Positions 1 through 11,767 are shown, numbered from the stretch's first letter. The stretch is DNA of 64,000 nt from Mytilus galloprovincialis (GCF_965363235.1 NC_134844.1:87754664-87818663), one strand, 5' to 3'. The notes: generated by a model not told the origin, from the sequence alone. Numbers and translations: made by a program.

Positions 1-160
1 ACCTGTTGACATCTCAGACCTTGTTTGTGAATAGGTACAATGTATTCCATTGTTGTTTGAATAGTTCAAATGGAAATTTTAAAATGTCAATTAACACTAT
101 ATTAGGAAGGTCTTTCTCTTCAAATTTAAATTGAACACCAACTAATTGTAAGGTATATTA

Positions 161-615
161 TAGGTTGCACTTCTTTAAATATTGACAATGCAATTTCCCA
201 TAGGAACTCCTTTTATGGCTAAAACTGTATCAATTTTTCTATGAAGTTTTGAAAAAAATCTTATCCTAGGATTGAAAGTTCACATGCACTACAATTTTTT
301 TTTTTCAAAGGTCAAAATGTAGGGTTGTGCGGCATATATTCAACCTTTATATACCCTGAACTTGTCAGAGTTTAAACTAACACTAATTTTCTTAACTACC
401 CTACCTCGATTGAAAGGTTACCACAGATTTCAATGAAAACAATATGCATATGTTTATTTACTGGTAACATTCCCAAGTTATGTCTCTGTGAGATGGAACA
501 CAGAGAGCATAACTGGGAACCAGTATGTAAACAAAATTAATTTCCTATGAATATTCTAGATCTCCCCAAAAGAGGCGTGGTTTGAGAAACAGCTGTATTT
601 ACAAAGTGCAACCTA
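161..615. mobile_element. MITE copy 1, TAGGTTGCAC termini
   Basis: Inverted ends TAGGTTGCACTT and AAGTGCAACCTA are flanked by TA on both sides (159-160 and 616-617), as for TA-inserting DNA transposons (Tc1/mariner or PIF type). It is 455 bp and non-coding. A second copy lies at 1763-2124 with about 85-90% identity by eye. Unlike copy 2 it holds an internal palindrome at about 476-524 (arms GTTATGTCTCTGTG and CACAGAGAGCATAAC). Confidence 0.75.
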
Positions 616-1762
616 TACAAACATTTATTCAAATAGACAACTCTCTAAGATCAGTTTTTAGCCTTATAGAAATCACTATGTGTACTCTGAGTTTTTCTTA
701 ACTGAACATTTTAAACCCCCTCCCCTGTTTCAATTTTTTTAAGAATTTGAAAAGAAGACTTTAATTATTAGCCTATTTGAATATTTTCTGATATAAAATG
801 CCTAGAATCTGTGTAAAACTGTTTTGATAACATATTGAAAGCATATCAGAATACTATAAATGTAATGTTTAGCAGTCAATCATTATAACACACAAGATTA
901 TATAAAGTATCCAATCCTGTCTCTGTCTCCAGCCCACATCTTACAGTATGCCTATTTGTCAATTAAATACATATTTTCTGCAACTATATATCTGACACAG
1001 TTTAGCTAATATATATACTAGAAGTGTTCAAACAAATCCATATTTGCAATAGTTGTATGTATGTAGATACCAGTCTGAGGTATAAATTCACTTAAAAATG
1101 TTATAGAGATGACTGTTAACATCTGATTTTTGCATATCTCCCAAGCATAGTTATTGTTTTCTATATTAAGAACTTGAAAATCATAAAATCATAGCATTTA
1201 CAAGTGAAATTATTGTTTTACGACCCAGGGGGTTGGCAATGTTCTATGTTTTTTTTCCCTGAGGCCTTAAATTTCCTAAATCATTCTGCTGTTTCTAGCA
1301 ATTTGGAATATTTAGTACATATTCAGGATAGAACACACTATTGTTAGTTTTGTTGAGATATTTTTGCATTTCTAGCTTGTATTTAATATGCTGTGGTGAA
1401 AAAAAAGCAGATTTAGGTGTTACGGCTAACTTTTGAGTTCTCGACAGCACACAAACACCCCATAAATAATATTCAGGAAGGATCTATGAGTTTCAATGAC
1501 TGCCAAAATGATAAGCACTTTTTAAAAATTTTACTTACAAATATGCAAATATTATGAATAAATTTTGTATTCAGGACTTTATGCAAGTAAACTATGCATA
1601 CTGTAAACTGTGCATTTATGCTGAGTCATCATAGTGAAGGCCCAGGATTCTATTAATCTTCATAAAATATTTATAAAACTTCATATTTGAGTTAGTTTCT
1701 TTGAAATCTTTGAAATAAAGCAAATTTGATATTATACTGAATGTTCTTTTTTTCACCCAATA
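616..1762. other. AT-rich intergenic or intronic sequence, no gene seen
   Basis: No exon-like ORF with splice sites, RNA gene or clear repeat was recognised. It may be intron of the partly visible gene whose exons begin at 2189. Confidence 0.5.
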
Positions 1763-2124
1763 TAGGTTGCATTTCGGTAAATATTGACAATGCAATTTCC
1801 CATAGGAACTCCTTTTACGGCTAAAACTGTACCACTTTTACTATGAAGTTTTGAAAAAAATCTTATCCTAGGATCGAAAGTTCATATGCACTACAATTTT
1901 TTTCAAAGGTCAAAATGTAGGGCTCCGCGGCATATTTTCAACGTGTATATGCCCTGAACTTGTCAGAGTTTAAACTAACTCTAATTTTCTTAACTACCCC
2001 TACCTCGAATGAAAGGTTACCACAGATTTTAATGTAAACAGTATGCACATGTTTATTTACTTGTAGCATTCCCAATAAAAGAGGCGTGGTTTGAGAAACA
2101 GCTGTATTTACAAAGTGCAACCTA
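1763..2124. mobile_element. MITE copy 2, TAGGTTGCA termini
   Basis: It has the same inverted ends and TA flanks (1761-1762 and 2125-2126) as the copy at 161-615, and the same internal order. It is 362 bp because the central palindrome of copy 1 is absent. An ORF on its minus strand is a by-product of the repeat. Confidence 0.75.
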
Positions 2125-2188
2125 TAATGGCCTTTTATTTACCAGACAATGTGCAATCTTAAATCATATTTGAATCTATTTATTACAG

Positions 2189-2314
2189 ACTTACTTTCCC
2201 CGAAGGAAATATCGTGGTATACCATAGCAGGAATCAGTATTTCAGTTATAACTTTGACCATTGTGAGTGGTGTGTTAGGAATATGGATATATAGAAAATG
2301 TTCTTCTAGATCAG
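2189..2314 (+). CDS. Transmembrane exon of the partial membrane protein
   Basis: The acceptor is TATTACAG and the donor is TCAG|GTATGT. It is 126 nt, phase 1 in and phase 1 out. It encodes a short acidic/polar stretch (LLSPKEIS), a helix of about 22 residues rich in I, V, L, S and T, then YRKCSSRS, a typical positive inside flank with a possibly palmitoylated Cys. Confidence 0.65.
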
Positions 2315-5300
2315 GTATGTTTTTAGTGTCAAGGTTGATGTAGATATTGGTAGTTTAAATGTTTCGACGTAGACTTCATCCCGATATCACTCCCGTTTTA
2401 TACCAGCTTTATTTAAACTTCTGTAGCAGTCATACACACAATCAAAGGACTAGCGTCATTGTTTACTCATGATTATTTTTTTATACATTTTTATTTGTTC
2501 TATTTGCCGGTTCCAGGTTCTATAATGCTCCTACAAGTGACATATGTGCATTGCGTTGAGACACATGATTTAAAAAGAGGCTAAAGATACTCAAATTAAA
2601 TATAAACTCATAAGTCTTGAACAAAGTGACAATGGCACTGCAAATTACAAAAAAAAACGTGAACAGTGGGTATGTCCGGAAAGGTATGAAAGAGGGGCGA
2701 AATATGCCAGAGGGACAGTCAAACTCATAGATAAAAAATAAACTGACAACGCCATTTTATTAAATCTTAAAAGATCAGCTGTACGTTGATAGTGTTTATT
2801 TCTAATTTGTTGATAACATTTCAGTTTAAATATATTTTTGTCACCACTTTTTTTAAATTAATATTTCAAAAGAGATGGCCGATATGCTGTGTGAATTTTT
2901 TTCTTATATATTTTTGTTTTATCTATTTTTTATTTGATGGCTATCTTTATAACTATTACAATTTATAATATAGTTTCAAATCTTCCTTGTAATTTTTATA
3001 GGAAAAAAGAAGGGAGGTAAGTAGATTTGACAGCATTGTGATTTCGTAAGATTAGATACGAAATAGTATGCTAATCCACATTGAAGCCCACCTGTAACCA
3101 AAAGTTCTACTTTAGAACCTAAAGAAAGTTATTCACCAAGCAAGTAGTTTGTAAAAAATGCCGCAAACATCACACTTTTTGTATTTTTTGCATGTTGTCA
3201 AAGTATAAGTTATATCCAGCAATATTTAATTCTACTTTCATGAGAAAGTTTAGTGTGAATGCAACAGACAAATAAAAACAAATCTTATAGCCTATTTTTG
3301 GTGTTCTGTTTGATTTTCATTTATTGTAATTGTATTGCTAGTTTGTATTCTACTAAGCATGGGTTATAATCATCTTCTTCTCTCAAAGATCAGTTTTGTG
3401 AATTTAACAAAGTTAATAATCTCTATGCATCATTAACTGTAAGGAATGTTAACGACAAAAAAGATTTAAAAAAACGACTAGAAATTACTCATCATTGGAA
3501 TATTCGTAAATAACAAAAAGAAAACAATGACACATACAAAGCTAACCCTAAGCCATTTATGACAGATATAAAGTACCTCAAATGAGTGGATAACAATTTT
3601 ATTACTGTATTTGGATGATTTTTTTTTATCAAAAGCTTGTTGTGGCGTATAGGCATTATAAAATCGACAATCTCGGAATTCGTATTTCACATTATTTGAA
3701 AATTTTATGAAATCGACAGATGACATTTAAATCATTTTCCATACCTAGACTTAATAAATAACCCAATGAAACACAAAATGTAGAAACTGTTCCCTTCCCC
3801 GGTATGCATTCATTCGTATTAATTGTTTATACTGCAAACGAAGGTATAACAAATGTTATAAAATAAATGAAATAATTATGTGTTCCTTCTTCTCGATCCT
3901 ATATGTTGTTCTTACAAGTCACGTGTTGACGTTGCAATAAGATACATAATTTAAAAGGAAGCGAAAGATACCAAAAGGATATCCAAACTTAGAAGTCGAA
4001 CACAAAGTGACAATTGCATAGCCGAATAAAGACTGATCAACATGAATCTCACTAATAACTAGGGGTGTGGCATGTGCTCTTCAATGGTATAGTTATTGTA
4101 CTCCCCACATGAGACATCCGTTGTGTAGCTAAATTAAGTAACAAAACTGGTCAATTTGTTTACAAAAAGGTAACAATCGAGTAAAATAGGAATGGTTACC
4201 ACAATTGGAACACATTTGATGTCATCTCTGAAACAGACATTCTACAACGGTAAACCAACTTGTGATGGCGTACGTGACAACGTAAATATATAATCTAGAT
4301 AAAGGACGGAGAGTTTTTCAAGTGAAGTTTTTTTATTCTGTAAAAAGTTATATTTCAAAAATTACCAGTACATTAATATTTTATTAATCAAGTTGACAAC
4401 TTTTCAGTTTGAAAATATTTATGTCATTACTGTTTTTTAAATTGATTTTTCAAAATTGATGGTAGATATGATGTGCGGTTAATACCTAATTAGCAGTTTT
4501 TCTTTGTTATTTTTTTCTTTTATGGTTATCATTATTACTTTTACAATTTATAATGTAGTTTTCATATCTTTTTAGAACGCTTGCTAAAAAATAAGGAACC
4601 GGGTGATAATGGTAAGTTAATTTGACAGCATTTTGATTTTAATAGAAAATAGTTATCGCAATAATTAAGACATATCATGCTTGAAAGGGCATTAGCTGTC
4701 AAATTCATGTTCACCAATTTTAATCAAATTCTCATATTTGATTTATAACAATATAAAACATGTATTCAAACTATTAAAGGTATAAAATAAAAAAAATAAC
4801 CAGGCACGGCCATGAAAAAAACGTAGCTTCGTTTCGTGTGTAATTTAGTCAAGACGCCATCTAATCATTTATCGAGTTGACCTCTAATTTTATCCGATGA
4901 CCATATAAGCGATGTTAACATCAATAAAGATATAATAGATTAAGCAAACTCGTGCTGTTGGATTATTTTAGGTCTATTAATTTCATATTATAGATGAAAA
5001 ATAAATGTTTATCATCGTTTTCACTTGTATAAGAATGATATTTTGTACATCGAATCAGTCAATTAAATGATGTTGACATTCATTTGCTTTAGATAACTTT
5101 ACACATACAACGCTCGTGTTATTCATCTCAAGTAAAGGGGTTATATTGAAGTTCACATGAATACGGATCTAATGAAGTCGAATTATTCACTTGTAAGTGA
5201 ATAATTTATAATCAATGTTTTAGCATATTTTGACGAAATTGAACCATACTGGCTGCTAAATGCGAATTATTATTTCACTATTTGCATTTAATTAATGATT

Positions 5301-6356
5301 GAGCAAAACAAATAACAGATTTGTTATCATATATATATCGTAGCTAGTGCCCCTTTAACAAGTCATATTCCATTTTTATATGCCACGTAATATTCATAAC
5401 ATTGGAAACAATGACATACGAAACTGTGGACGATTTTTTGGGGCTTTGATGCGTCTATATGCGAATGATACAGTAAATGAAAACAGCAATCACATGACAA
5501 AAATTGTCAAGAATATCCTTTTTAAATACTTATACAAAGGCCAATAGTATTAATCTTTCTTTGTTCATACAAAGTCAGATTAATTTAGCAGTAACCAAAC
5601 AAATATATTTGACCAATGTAAACTAAGGAGGCTCAAATTTTTCAATTTATATTGATCTATTGATGAGCAAAACATGCAAAACATGCGTCTTAGGTGTTTG
5701 TTTATCCTTCCATTTAAATGATATGCACATGCACATGTATAATCGTCATGACTTCTTTATGTCATTGTTAGTTCTTTTTTAAACAAAACAGGAAGTACTA
5801 CCCAATAAGGACACACTAAATTATTTTGACTATTTGATCCATAATTTACTCCGTATATTTTTACCCACTTCGTCTCTCATTCGACAGTTGTTATACAATG
5901 TACATTCGTGTGATGTGTTTGATCTTTTGATATTGCTATTTGATTTGATACTTTTTTTTTTTTGAATTTTCAAGTTAAAATGGAAACCCCACAGCATAAT
6001 TGTTTATATCTGACACTGATTTCAATGTTATGCAAGAGGAAGCATCAACAGAAGACAAATACAGAAGAAGAAATATCTACTTAATTTGGTTTTTCCGATT
6101 TATAAATTTTCAATATGAAAACAAATATCTTACATGGTATTCTCTTTCTTTGTTCTAAATTTATGTTGACACTTATGATTGTAATCTTGTACACTCATAT
6201 GTATATATCATGTATTTTTTATTCAATTTAACATGATTATATTCATTTTTTTTTTAATGCCATGTAATGTTTTCAACAGATACACATGTAAGTGCTGAGA
6301 GAAACCATTACCGCATTTCATTAGGTGCAAAAAGTCAATTGCATTTTTTGAATTGA
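2189..6356 (+). CDS. 3' part of a single-pass membrane protein gene (partial, unknown family)
   Basis: Four exons keep one frame: 2189-2314, 3002-3016, 4576-4611 and 6280-6356. Every junction is phase 1 with AG/GT borders. The first exon encodes one hydrophobic helix (about TIAGISISVITLTIVSGVLG) followed by the basic stop-transfer IYRKCSSRS. The rest is a short polar, lysine-rich cytoplasmic tail that ends at a TGA at 6354-6356. The extracellular part and the start codon must lie upstream of the window. I do not recognise the family; type I receptors and adhesion proteins have such 3' ends. Alternative last exons at 5975-6084 or 7835-8045 are possible. Confidence is moderate because the tail exons are very short. 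Confidence 0.5.
2684..2762 (-). mobile_element. Rep-D: 3' end of a Penelope-like retroelement
   Basis: It carries the Rep-D signature GAGGGACAGTCAAACTCATA then AACTGACAACGCCAT. The same block occurs at 45573 and 61752, and in sense orientation at 61860-62046. It is read as the 3' untranslated end of the retroelement whose RT remnant is at 8090-8960. Confidence 0.55.
3002..3016 (+). CDS. 15-nt microexon (lysine-rich tail)
   Basis: Acceptor TTTTTATAG and donor GTAAGT enclose 15 nt, which keep phase 1 and encode GKKKG across the junctions. The position is supported by the homologous splice neighbourhood of the exon at 4576-4611. Confidence 0.45.
4022..4292 (-). mobile_element. Penelope-like retroelement 3' fragment (minus strand)
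   Basis: On the minus strand it encodes RHHKLVYR...MSVSEM, matching the last coding motif of the RT fragment at 8090-8960 (FYGHLHELVDPYDVSLSKL). An ACTAGGGGTG block that belongs to Rep-D follows it. It is a broken fossil fragment. Confidence 0.5.
4576..4611 (+). CDS. 36-nt tail exon of the partial membrane protein
   Basis: Acceptor CTTTTTAG and donor AATG|GTAAGT; phase 1 on both sides. It encodes ERLLKNKEPGDN. It is the duplicated partner of the microexon at 3002-3016. Confidence 0.5.
4661..5974. other. Intron, no feature seen
   Basis: AT-rich intronic sequence; no repeat family of this window and no ORF-with-splice-site pair was recognised. Confidence 0.4.
5975..6084 (+). CDS. Possible alternative terminal exon
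   Basis: A long poly-T tract and TTTTCAAG acceptor open a phase-1 frame that fits after the exon ending at 4611: VKMETPQHNC..., then basic and acidic residues (KRKHQQKTNTEEEIST), stop at 6082-6084. It may be an alternative tail or chance. Confidence 0.22.
6280..6356 (+). CDS. Terminal exon of the partial membrane protein
   Basis: Acceptor TTTTCAACAG, phase 1. It encodes DTHVSAERNHYRISLGAK then SQLHFLN and a TGA stop at 6354-6356. NHYRISL could be a tyrosine-based sorting or signalling motif (inference). Confidence 0.4.
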
Positions 6357-6884
6357 GATACCAAAAATGTAACAAAAAGAAGGAACAGAAAACTCAAGTT
6401 GCATATAAATTTCATTTGAAGAAACGGTAATATAACCCTCAAAACATGTGTTATTAGATAAACGGTACCAATCACTTCTGCACTAAAAACTAACTGTCAT
6501 ACCTGGTAGTAATTGTCAGAATTGTAACAGTTGTTACATTTCACTGTGGAAGTAATTTTGTAACTGTTTATACTTTTAAAGAGGGATGTAGTTACCAAAT
6601 CGACTGAAACAACGCTAAAATTGGTTGTCAAAGTAAAAAAAGTGTACAAATTAGAAACAAAAACCCTTAATAGTCTCTGTTAGACTAGCATTTAAAAAAA
6701 TTGTAGAATTTATCTTTGTTTCAAATAAAGACATACTTGGCGTGACTAAAGTTGTATCCTGTCCAGTAGTATAGAAAAACATTCTTATGAAATTTTATTC
6801 CATCTCTAGACGTTAACCTATCAAATGTTCACCTCTTTTTTTATTTGTGTACAAGCTTTAGTAACCATGTAAATAAACTTATCA

Positions 6885-7652
6885 TAGACACCAGGATTAT
6901 TATTTTTTTCCGCCAGACGCGCGGTTCGTATACTAAAGACTCATCAACGTATGTTAAAGTCCAATGAAAGTACTATATTTTGTATATACACCAGACGCGC
7001 GTTTCGTCTACAAAAGACTCATCAGTGACGCTCGAATCCAAAAAAGTTAAAAAGGCCAAATAAAGTATGAAGTTAAAGAGCATTGAGGACCAAAATTCCT
7101 AAAAGTTTTGCCAAATACAGCTAAGGTAATCTATGCCTGAGGTAGAAAAGCCTTATTATTTCAAAAATTCTAAAATTTGTAAGCAGTTAATTTATACATA
7201 TAACCATATCAATGATAATTCACATCAGCACAAAAGTGCTGACTACTAGGCTGGTGATACCCTCGGAAAAATAAATCTCCACCAGCAATGGCATCGACCC
7301 AGTGGTTGTAAATAAACTCATCATAGATACCAGGACTAAATTTTGTATATACGCCAGACGTGCGTGTCGTCTCCAAAAGACTCGTATCAAATATAAGAGA
7401 ACTACGACACAACAGAGACACAACAGCGAAATGTAACACACCCAAAAACAAACCTCCCGCATTTATGGCAGTGTTAATTATAACATTAAAATGACAGCAT
7501 GACACGACAGTGTTACAATAAATAATCATATACATAGGAGTAAATATAGGACAGTGAAACAAACGAATAATAGCCATCAAACGGTAACAGGTTAAAAAAC
7601 AATATTTGTATACCCCAGACGCGCGGTTCGTCCACAGAAAACTTTGTTCAGA
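6885..7652 (+). repeat. Rep-C repeat cluster (composite)
   Basis: Repeated blocks contain CAGACGCGCGTTTCGTCTAC (6913, 6992, about 7357 and 7617, some degenerate), followed by AAAAGACTCATCAGTGACGC and GAGCATTGAGGACC. Part is nearly identical to 57132-57395. It is a dispersed bivalve repeat; minus-strand ORFs across it are repeat artefacts. Confidence 0.6.
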
Positions 7653-7834
7653 TGTAAAAAAGTGACGTCACATTTAAATTTCTAAAACGTGTACCGAAAA
7701 TTAAGAAAGAATTTGGATGAAATTAAATATTAGATGTGTATGACTTAACTAACTATTATTGATAACAGTAAAAAATATAAAAGTATATAATATTTAATTG
7801 TAGTAGTAATTAGATAATTAATTGTATTATATAG

Positions 7835-8045
7835 CTTTGTGTGGGCTTCTTCTGATCAAACTGCAAACCAAATATATAGTGTCAATTTCGTTGATCCAAA
7901 ATTAAATCTACCAAATGAACTGGATGAGTACTTATTCCCAAAACAACACGAAAACAACAGAAAAAAATACGATTTACAACTAAAAACGTTAAGACATTTG
8001 ACAAAATCCGATGACAACAACAAACACAACATCAAAACCCAATAA
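7835..8045 (+). CDS. Possible 3' coding exon, unassigned
   Basis: An acceptor-like TTATATAG precedes a 69-codon open frame that starts VWASSDQTANQIYS and ends in a Lys/Asn/Gln-rich tail, stop at 8043-8045. Composition is protein-like, but it needs phase 2 while the upstream gene supplies phase 1, so its link to the 2189-6356 gene is not shown. It could be an alternative tail, another gene, or chance. Confidence 0.22.
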
Positions 8046-8089
8046 ATTAATTAATGATGGAAAAATAACGTGCCACGTCTTAAAGCAAT

Positions 8090-8960
8090 ACGAATTCACA
8101 CTCAGCAAAACAGTCACATTCGGAGTAATTCACGTTCTGTAATAAAAATATCAGACGACGTAATGGCAAACCACAGTCTAACACGTGGTAAAAATGTCCA
8201 TAGTTAGTTTGGACAAAGATACATCGTATGGATCAACCAATTCGTGAAGGTGTCCGTAAAATTTACGGAGTTTTATTTTTAATCTGTCCTCCTCATAACT
8301 TTGTTGGAGCAGTTTCTGCGTTAGGAGCACACTCCTGTATATGAAGTCCGAAAAGTGTGAACATGCACGAGAATAACGTATTAATTGAGATATGTAAACA
8401 CCACACGAAGGGACAGAGTGTATGTTACTGCTGAGAAATGAGAAATTGATAATTGGGAAGTTGAAATCGTCCCGTTTATCATAGATTTTCGTGTGAAGTC
8501 ATCCATCTGTGTCAATATTTAGGAAAAGATCAAGGTATGAAGCAGTCCTTCTAGTATCAATACTATCCTTATTAAAAGTTCACTGGAATGTATGAGATGC
8601 AAGTATTGGCTGAAATATGGGTTATTCAGTGATAGGACATCATCAATATATCGGAAAGTGAAATTAAAGAATTTCGCAGGGTGCTTTTTCTGTTTGTCTT
8701 TTGGAGGGTTTGCATGCATTCTGCTTCATGCTAATACAAAAACAAATCGGTTAGTAGGCCATTGTAGGCGTACACAATAAAAACCCATTGAAATACCGAT
8801 TGTCTGTTAAAATATGAATCCTCCAAACTCAACAAATATATTGTCGATGAAAAAGTCCAGCATGTTTTTAATATTATCTTCAGTAAATTTTCTTGAAGAT
8901 TCAGTGTGGTTCTTAAAAAATATGAATTATTTAATAATAATAATTACAGATGTTTAAATT
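8090..8960 (-). mobile_element. Decayed Penelope-like retroelement, RT 3' half
   Basis: Read on the minus strand it shows, in order, a KFTEDNIKNMLDFFIDNIF block, an IGISMG block, the catalytic-type FRYIDDVLSLNN, and VLLTQKLLQQSYEEDRLKI then KLRKFYGHLHELVD. These resemble RTs of Penelope-like elements (MGT...AP...RYIDD); the family is from memory. It is a broken fossil with several breaks and no 5' half. The stretch at 8961-9194 next to it has no identified function. Confidence 0.6.
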
Positions 8961-9644
8961 CATAAAAACGATTTGACGACACCTCAAGATAGCTGTCAAC
9001 AATTGAGGGAATCGCATGGAATCCTAACGAAGCGAGACCCGGTGTTTCAACATGGTAAGTGTCTCCTGCTATAAATGTGTTACCCGCCATCAAATGTATC
9101 TGATCAAATGTCCCACGTAGAAATAGGACACGACCGTAACATAGCAACTTAAATTCCACTCTTGTATTTGAAGATATAAGATTCTGCATACATGCACTAC
9201 AAAAGTCAAAAAGTCTGAAAAGACTACTTTTTGTCTGAATTTGCTTGAATTTTTACTCGACATTCTTAATTTATATGAATATTTTTTTTAAATTCTTGTC
9301 ATAGTATTAATTTGTCTAATAAGGTTCTTGATTTTTCTTGACATGTTTCTTGACAGCATGAACACTGTCTTAAAATTTCCTCGAAACTTCCTGTATTATC
9401 TGATAAGAGTATGGATTCGTCTCGATCTGTCTTGACATATTCTTGACATTCTTTATAATGTCTGAATGTGTTTTGACATATTCTTGACATTCTAAATAAT
9501 GTCTGAATATGTCTCAACACGTACATTATTGACAGTCTTAAATATGTCTTGAAACTATTTCAACAGTATAAATTTCGCCTGAAATATGTACAGACGTGTT
9601 CTGCACTGTTTATGACATTCTATTGCTGTTATATACTCCTTTTT

Positions 9645-11680
9645 AGCTCACCTGGCCCGAAGGGCCAAGTGAGCTTTTCTCACCACTTGGCGTCCGTCGT
9701 CCGTCGTCGTCGTCCGTCGTCCGTCGTCGTCGTCGTTAACAATTTACATTTTGAACTTCTTCTAGAGAACCACTGAATGGAATGGAACCAAACATGGCAT
9801 GAATGTTCCTTATGAGGTGCTGACCAAGTGTTGTTACTTTGTAGCCGATCCATCATCCAAGATGGCCGCCAGCAGGGGACTTAGTTTAACATAGGACCCT
9901 ATGGGAAATGCATACAAATGACTTCTTTTAGAGAACCACTGAATGGAATGAAACCAAACATGGCATGAATGTTCCTTATGAGGTACTGACCAAGTGTTGT
10001 TACTTTGTTGCCGATCCATCATCCAAGATGGCTGCTAGCCGGGGACTTAGTTTAACATAGGACCCTATGGGAAATGCATACAAATGACTTCTTTTAGAGA
10101 ACCACTGAATTGAATGAAACCAAACATGGCATGAATGTTCCTTATGAGGTGCTGACCAAGTGTTGTTACTTTGTTGCCGATCCATCATCCAAGATGGCCG
10201 CCAGCCGGGAACTTAGTTTAACATAGGACCCTATGGGAAATGCATACAAATGACTTCTTTTAGAGAACCACTGAATGGAATAAAACCAAACATAGCATGA
10301 ATGTTCCTTATGGGGTGCTGACCAAGTGTTGTTACTTTGTAGCCGATCCATCATCCAAGATGGCCGCCAGCGGGGGACTTAGTTTAACATAGGACCCTAT
10401 GGGAAATGCATACAAATGACTTCTTCTAGAGAACCACTAAATGGAATGAAACCAAACATAGCATGAATGTTCCTTATGGAGTGCTGACCAAGCGTTGTTA
10501 CTTTGTAGCCGATCCATCATCCAAGATGGCCGCCAGCGGGGGACTTAGTTTAACATAGGACCCTATGGGAAATGCATACAAATGACTTCTTCCAGAGAAC
10601 CACTAAATGGAATGAAACCAAACATAGCATGAATGTTCCTTATGGAGTGCTGACCAAGTGTTGTTACTTTGTAGCCAATCCATCATCCAAGATGGCCGCC
10701 AGTGGGGGACTTAGTTTAACATAGGACCCTATGGGAAATGCATACAAATGACTTCTTTTAGAGAACCACTGAATGGAATGAAATCAAACATGGCATGAAT
10801 GTTCCTAATGTGGTGCTGACCAAGTGTTGTTACTTTGTAGCCGATCCATTATCCAAGATGGACGCCAGCGGGGGACTTAGTTTAACATAGGACCCTATGG
10901 GAAATGCATACAAATGACTTCTTTTAGAGAACAACTGAATGGAATGAAACCAAACATTGCATGAATGTTCCTTATGCCGTGCTGACCATGTGTTGTTACT
11001 TTGTAGCCCATCCATCATCCAAGATGGCCGCCAGCATGGGACTTAGTTTAACATAGGACCCTATGGGAAATGCATACAAATGACTTCTTTTAGAGAACCA
11101 CTGAATGGAATGAAATCAAACATGGCATGAATGTTCCTAATGTGGTGCTGACCAAGTGTTGTTACTTTGTAGCCGATCCATTATCCAAGATGGCCGCCAG
11201 CAGGGACTTAGTTTAACATAGGACCCTATTGGAAATGCATACAAATGACTTCTTTTAGAGAACTACTGAATGGAATAAAACTAAACATTGCATGAATGTT
11301 CCTTATGAGGTGCTGACCAAGTGTTGTTACTTTGTAGCTGATCCATCATCCAAGATGGCCGCCAGCAGGGGACTTAGTTTAACATAGGACCCTATGGGAA
11401 ATGCATACAAATGACTTCTTTTAGAGAACCACTGAATGGAATAAAACCAAACATGGCATGATTGCTCCTTATGAGGTGCTGACCAAGTTTTGTTACTTTG
11501 TAGCCGATCCGCCATCCAAGATGGCCGCCAGTGGGGGACTTTTGAATGAAATTAAACATGTTCCTTTCCTTATCAATGAGGTTGTGTTGTCACTTTTAGC
11601 CAAATTTTATATTTTTTCATATGATTTCAAAAACCCAAGTAGAATCAGGTGAGCGATACAGGCTCTTGAGAGCCTCTAGT
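9645..11680 (+). mobile_element. Helentron-associated (HINE-like) element, 166-bp tandem core
   Basis: It starts with a hairpin (GCTCACCTGGCCC-GAA-GGGCCAAGTGAGC), has a CGTCGTCGT microsatellite, a tandem core, a short terminal inverted AGGTGAGC, and ends in a hairpin GGCTCTTGAGAGCC followed by TCTAGT. This order (short subterminal inverted repeats, microsatellite, tandem core of about 160 bp, 3' hairpin with CTAG) fits HINE / pearl-CvE type bivalve elements. It is non-coding. Confidence 0.7.
9756..11541 (+). repeat. 166-bp tandem array, about 10.7 units
   Basis: Units start at about 9756 and every 166 bp (one unit is a base short). Each holds AACCACTGAATGGAATG, AACCAAACATGGCATGAATG and CCAAGATGGCCGCCAGC. 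Minus-strand 62-residue ORFs recur once per unit and are artefacts of the period. Confidence 0.9.
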
Positions 11681-11767
11681 TATTATAGCTAAACTAAACT
11701 TTGTAGGATTAATTTGGTAAAGTAAGATACCTTGTTTGTGCACCTAAGTTGGAATACCGTGAATAAT

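Larger units (their letters stand above)
2487..3070 (+). repeat. Ancient tandem duplication, unit 1
   Basis: This stretch aligns by eye with 3880-4660. Matching blocks include CAAAGTGACAAT, TTTCAGTTT before a poly-T block, ACAATTTATAAT, and GTAAGT then TTTGACAGCATT after the exon. Each unit carries one small tail exon and a retroelement fragment at the same relative place. Confidence 0.6.
3880..4660 (+). repeat. Ancient tandem duplication, unit 2
   Basis: Homologue of 2487-3070, diverged and with a longer retroelement fragment. The duplicated exon is 36 nt here against 15 nt in unit 1. Confidence 0.6.

Noticed and set aside
7209-7580. 123-residue minus-strand ORF
   Set aside because: It lies inside the Rep-C cluster, whose other copies do not keep the frame.
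9834-11515. Repeated 62-residue minus-strand ORFs starting MMDR or MADR
   Set aside because: They recur with the 166-bp period of a transposon core and have no splice, promoter or homology support.
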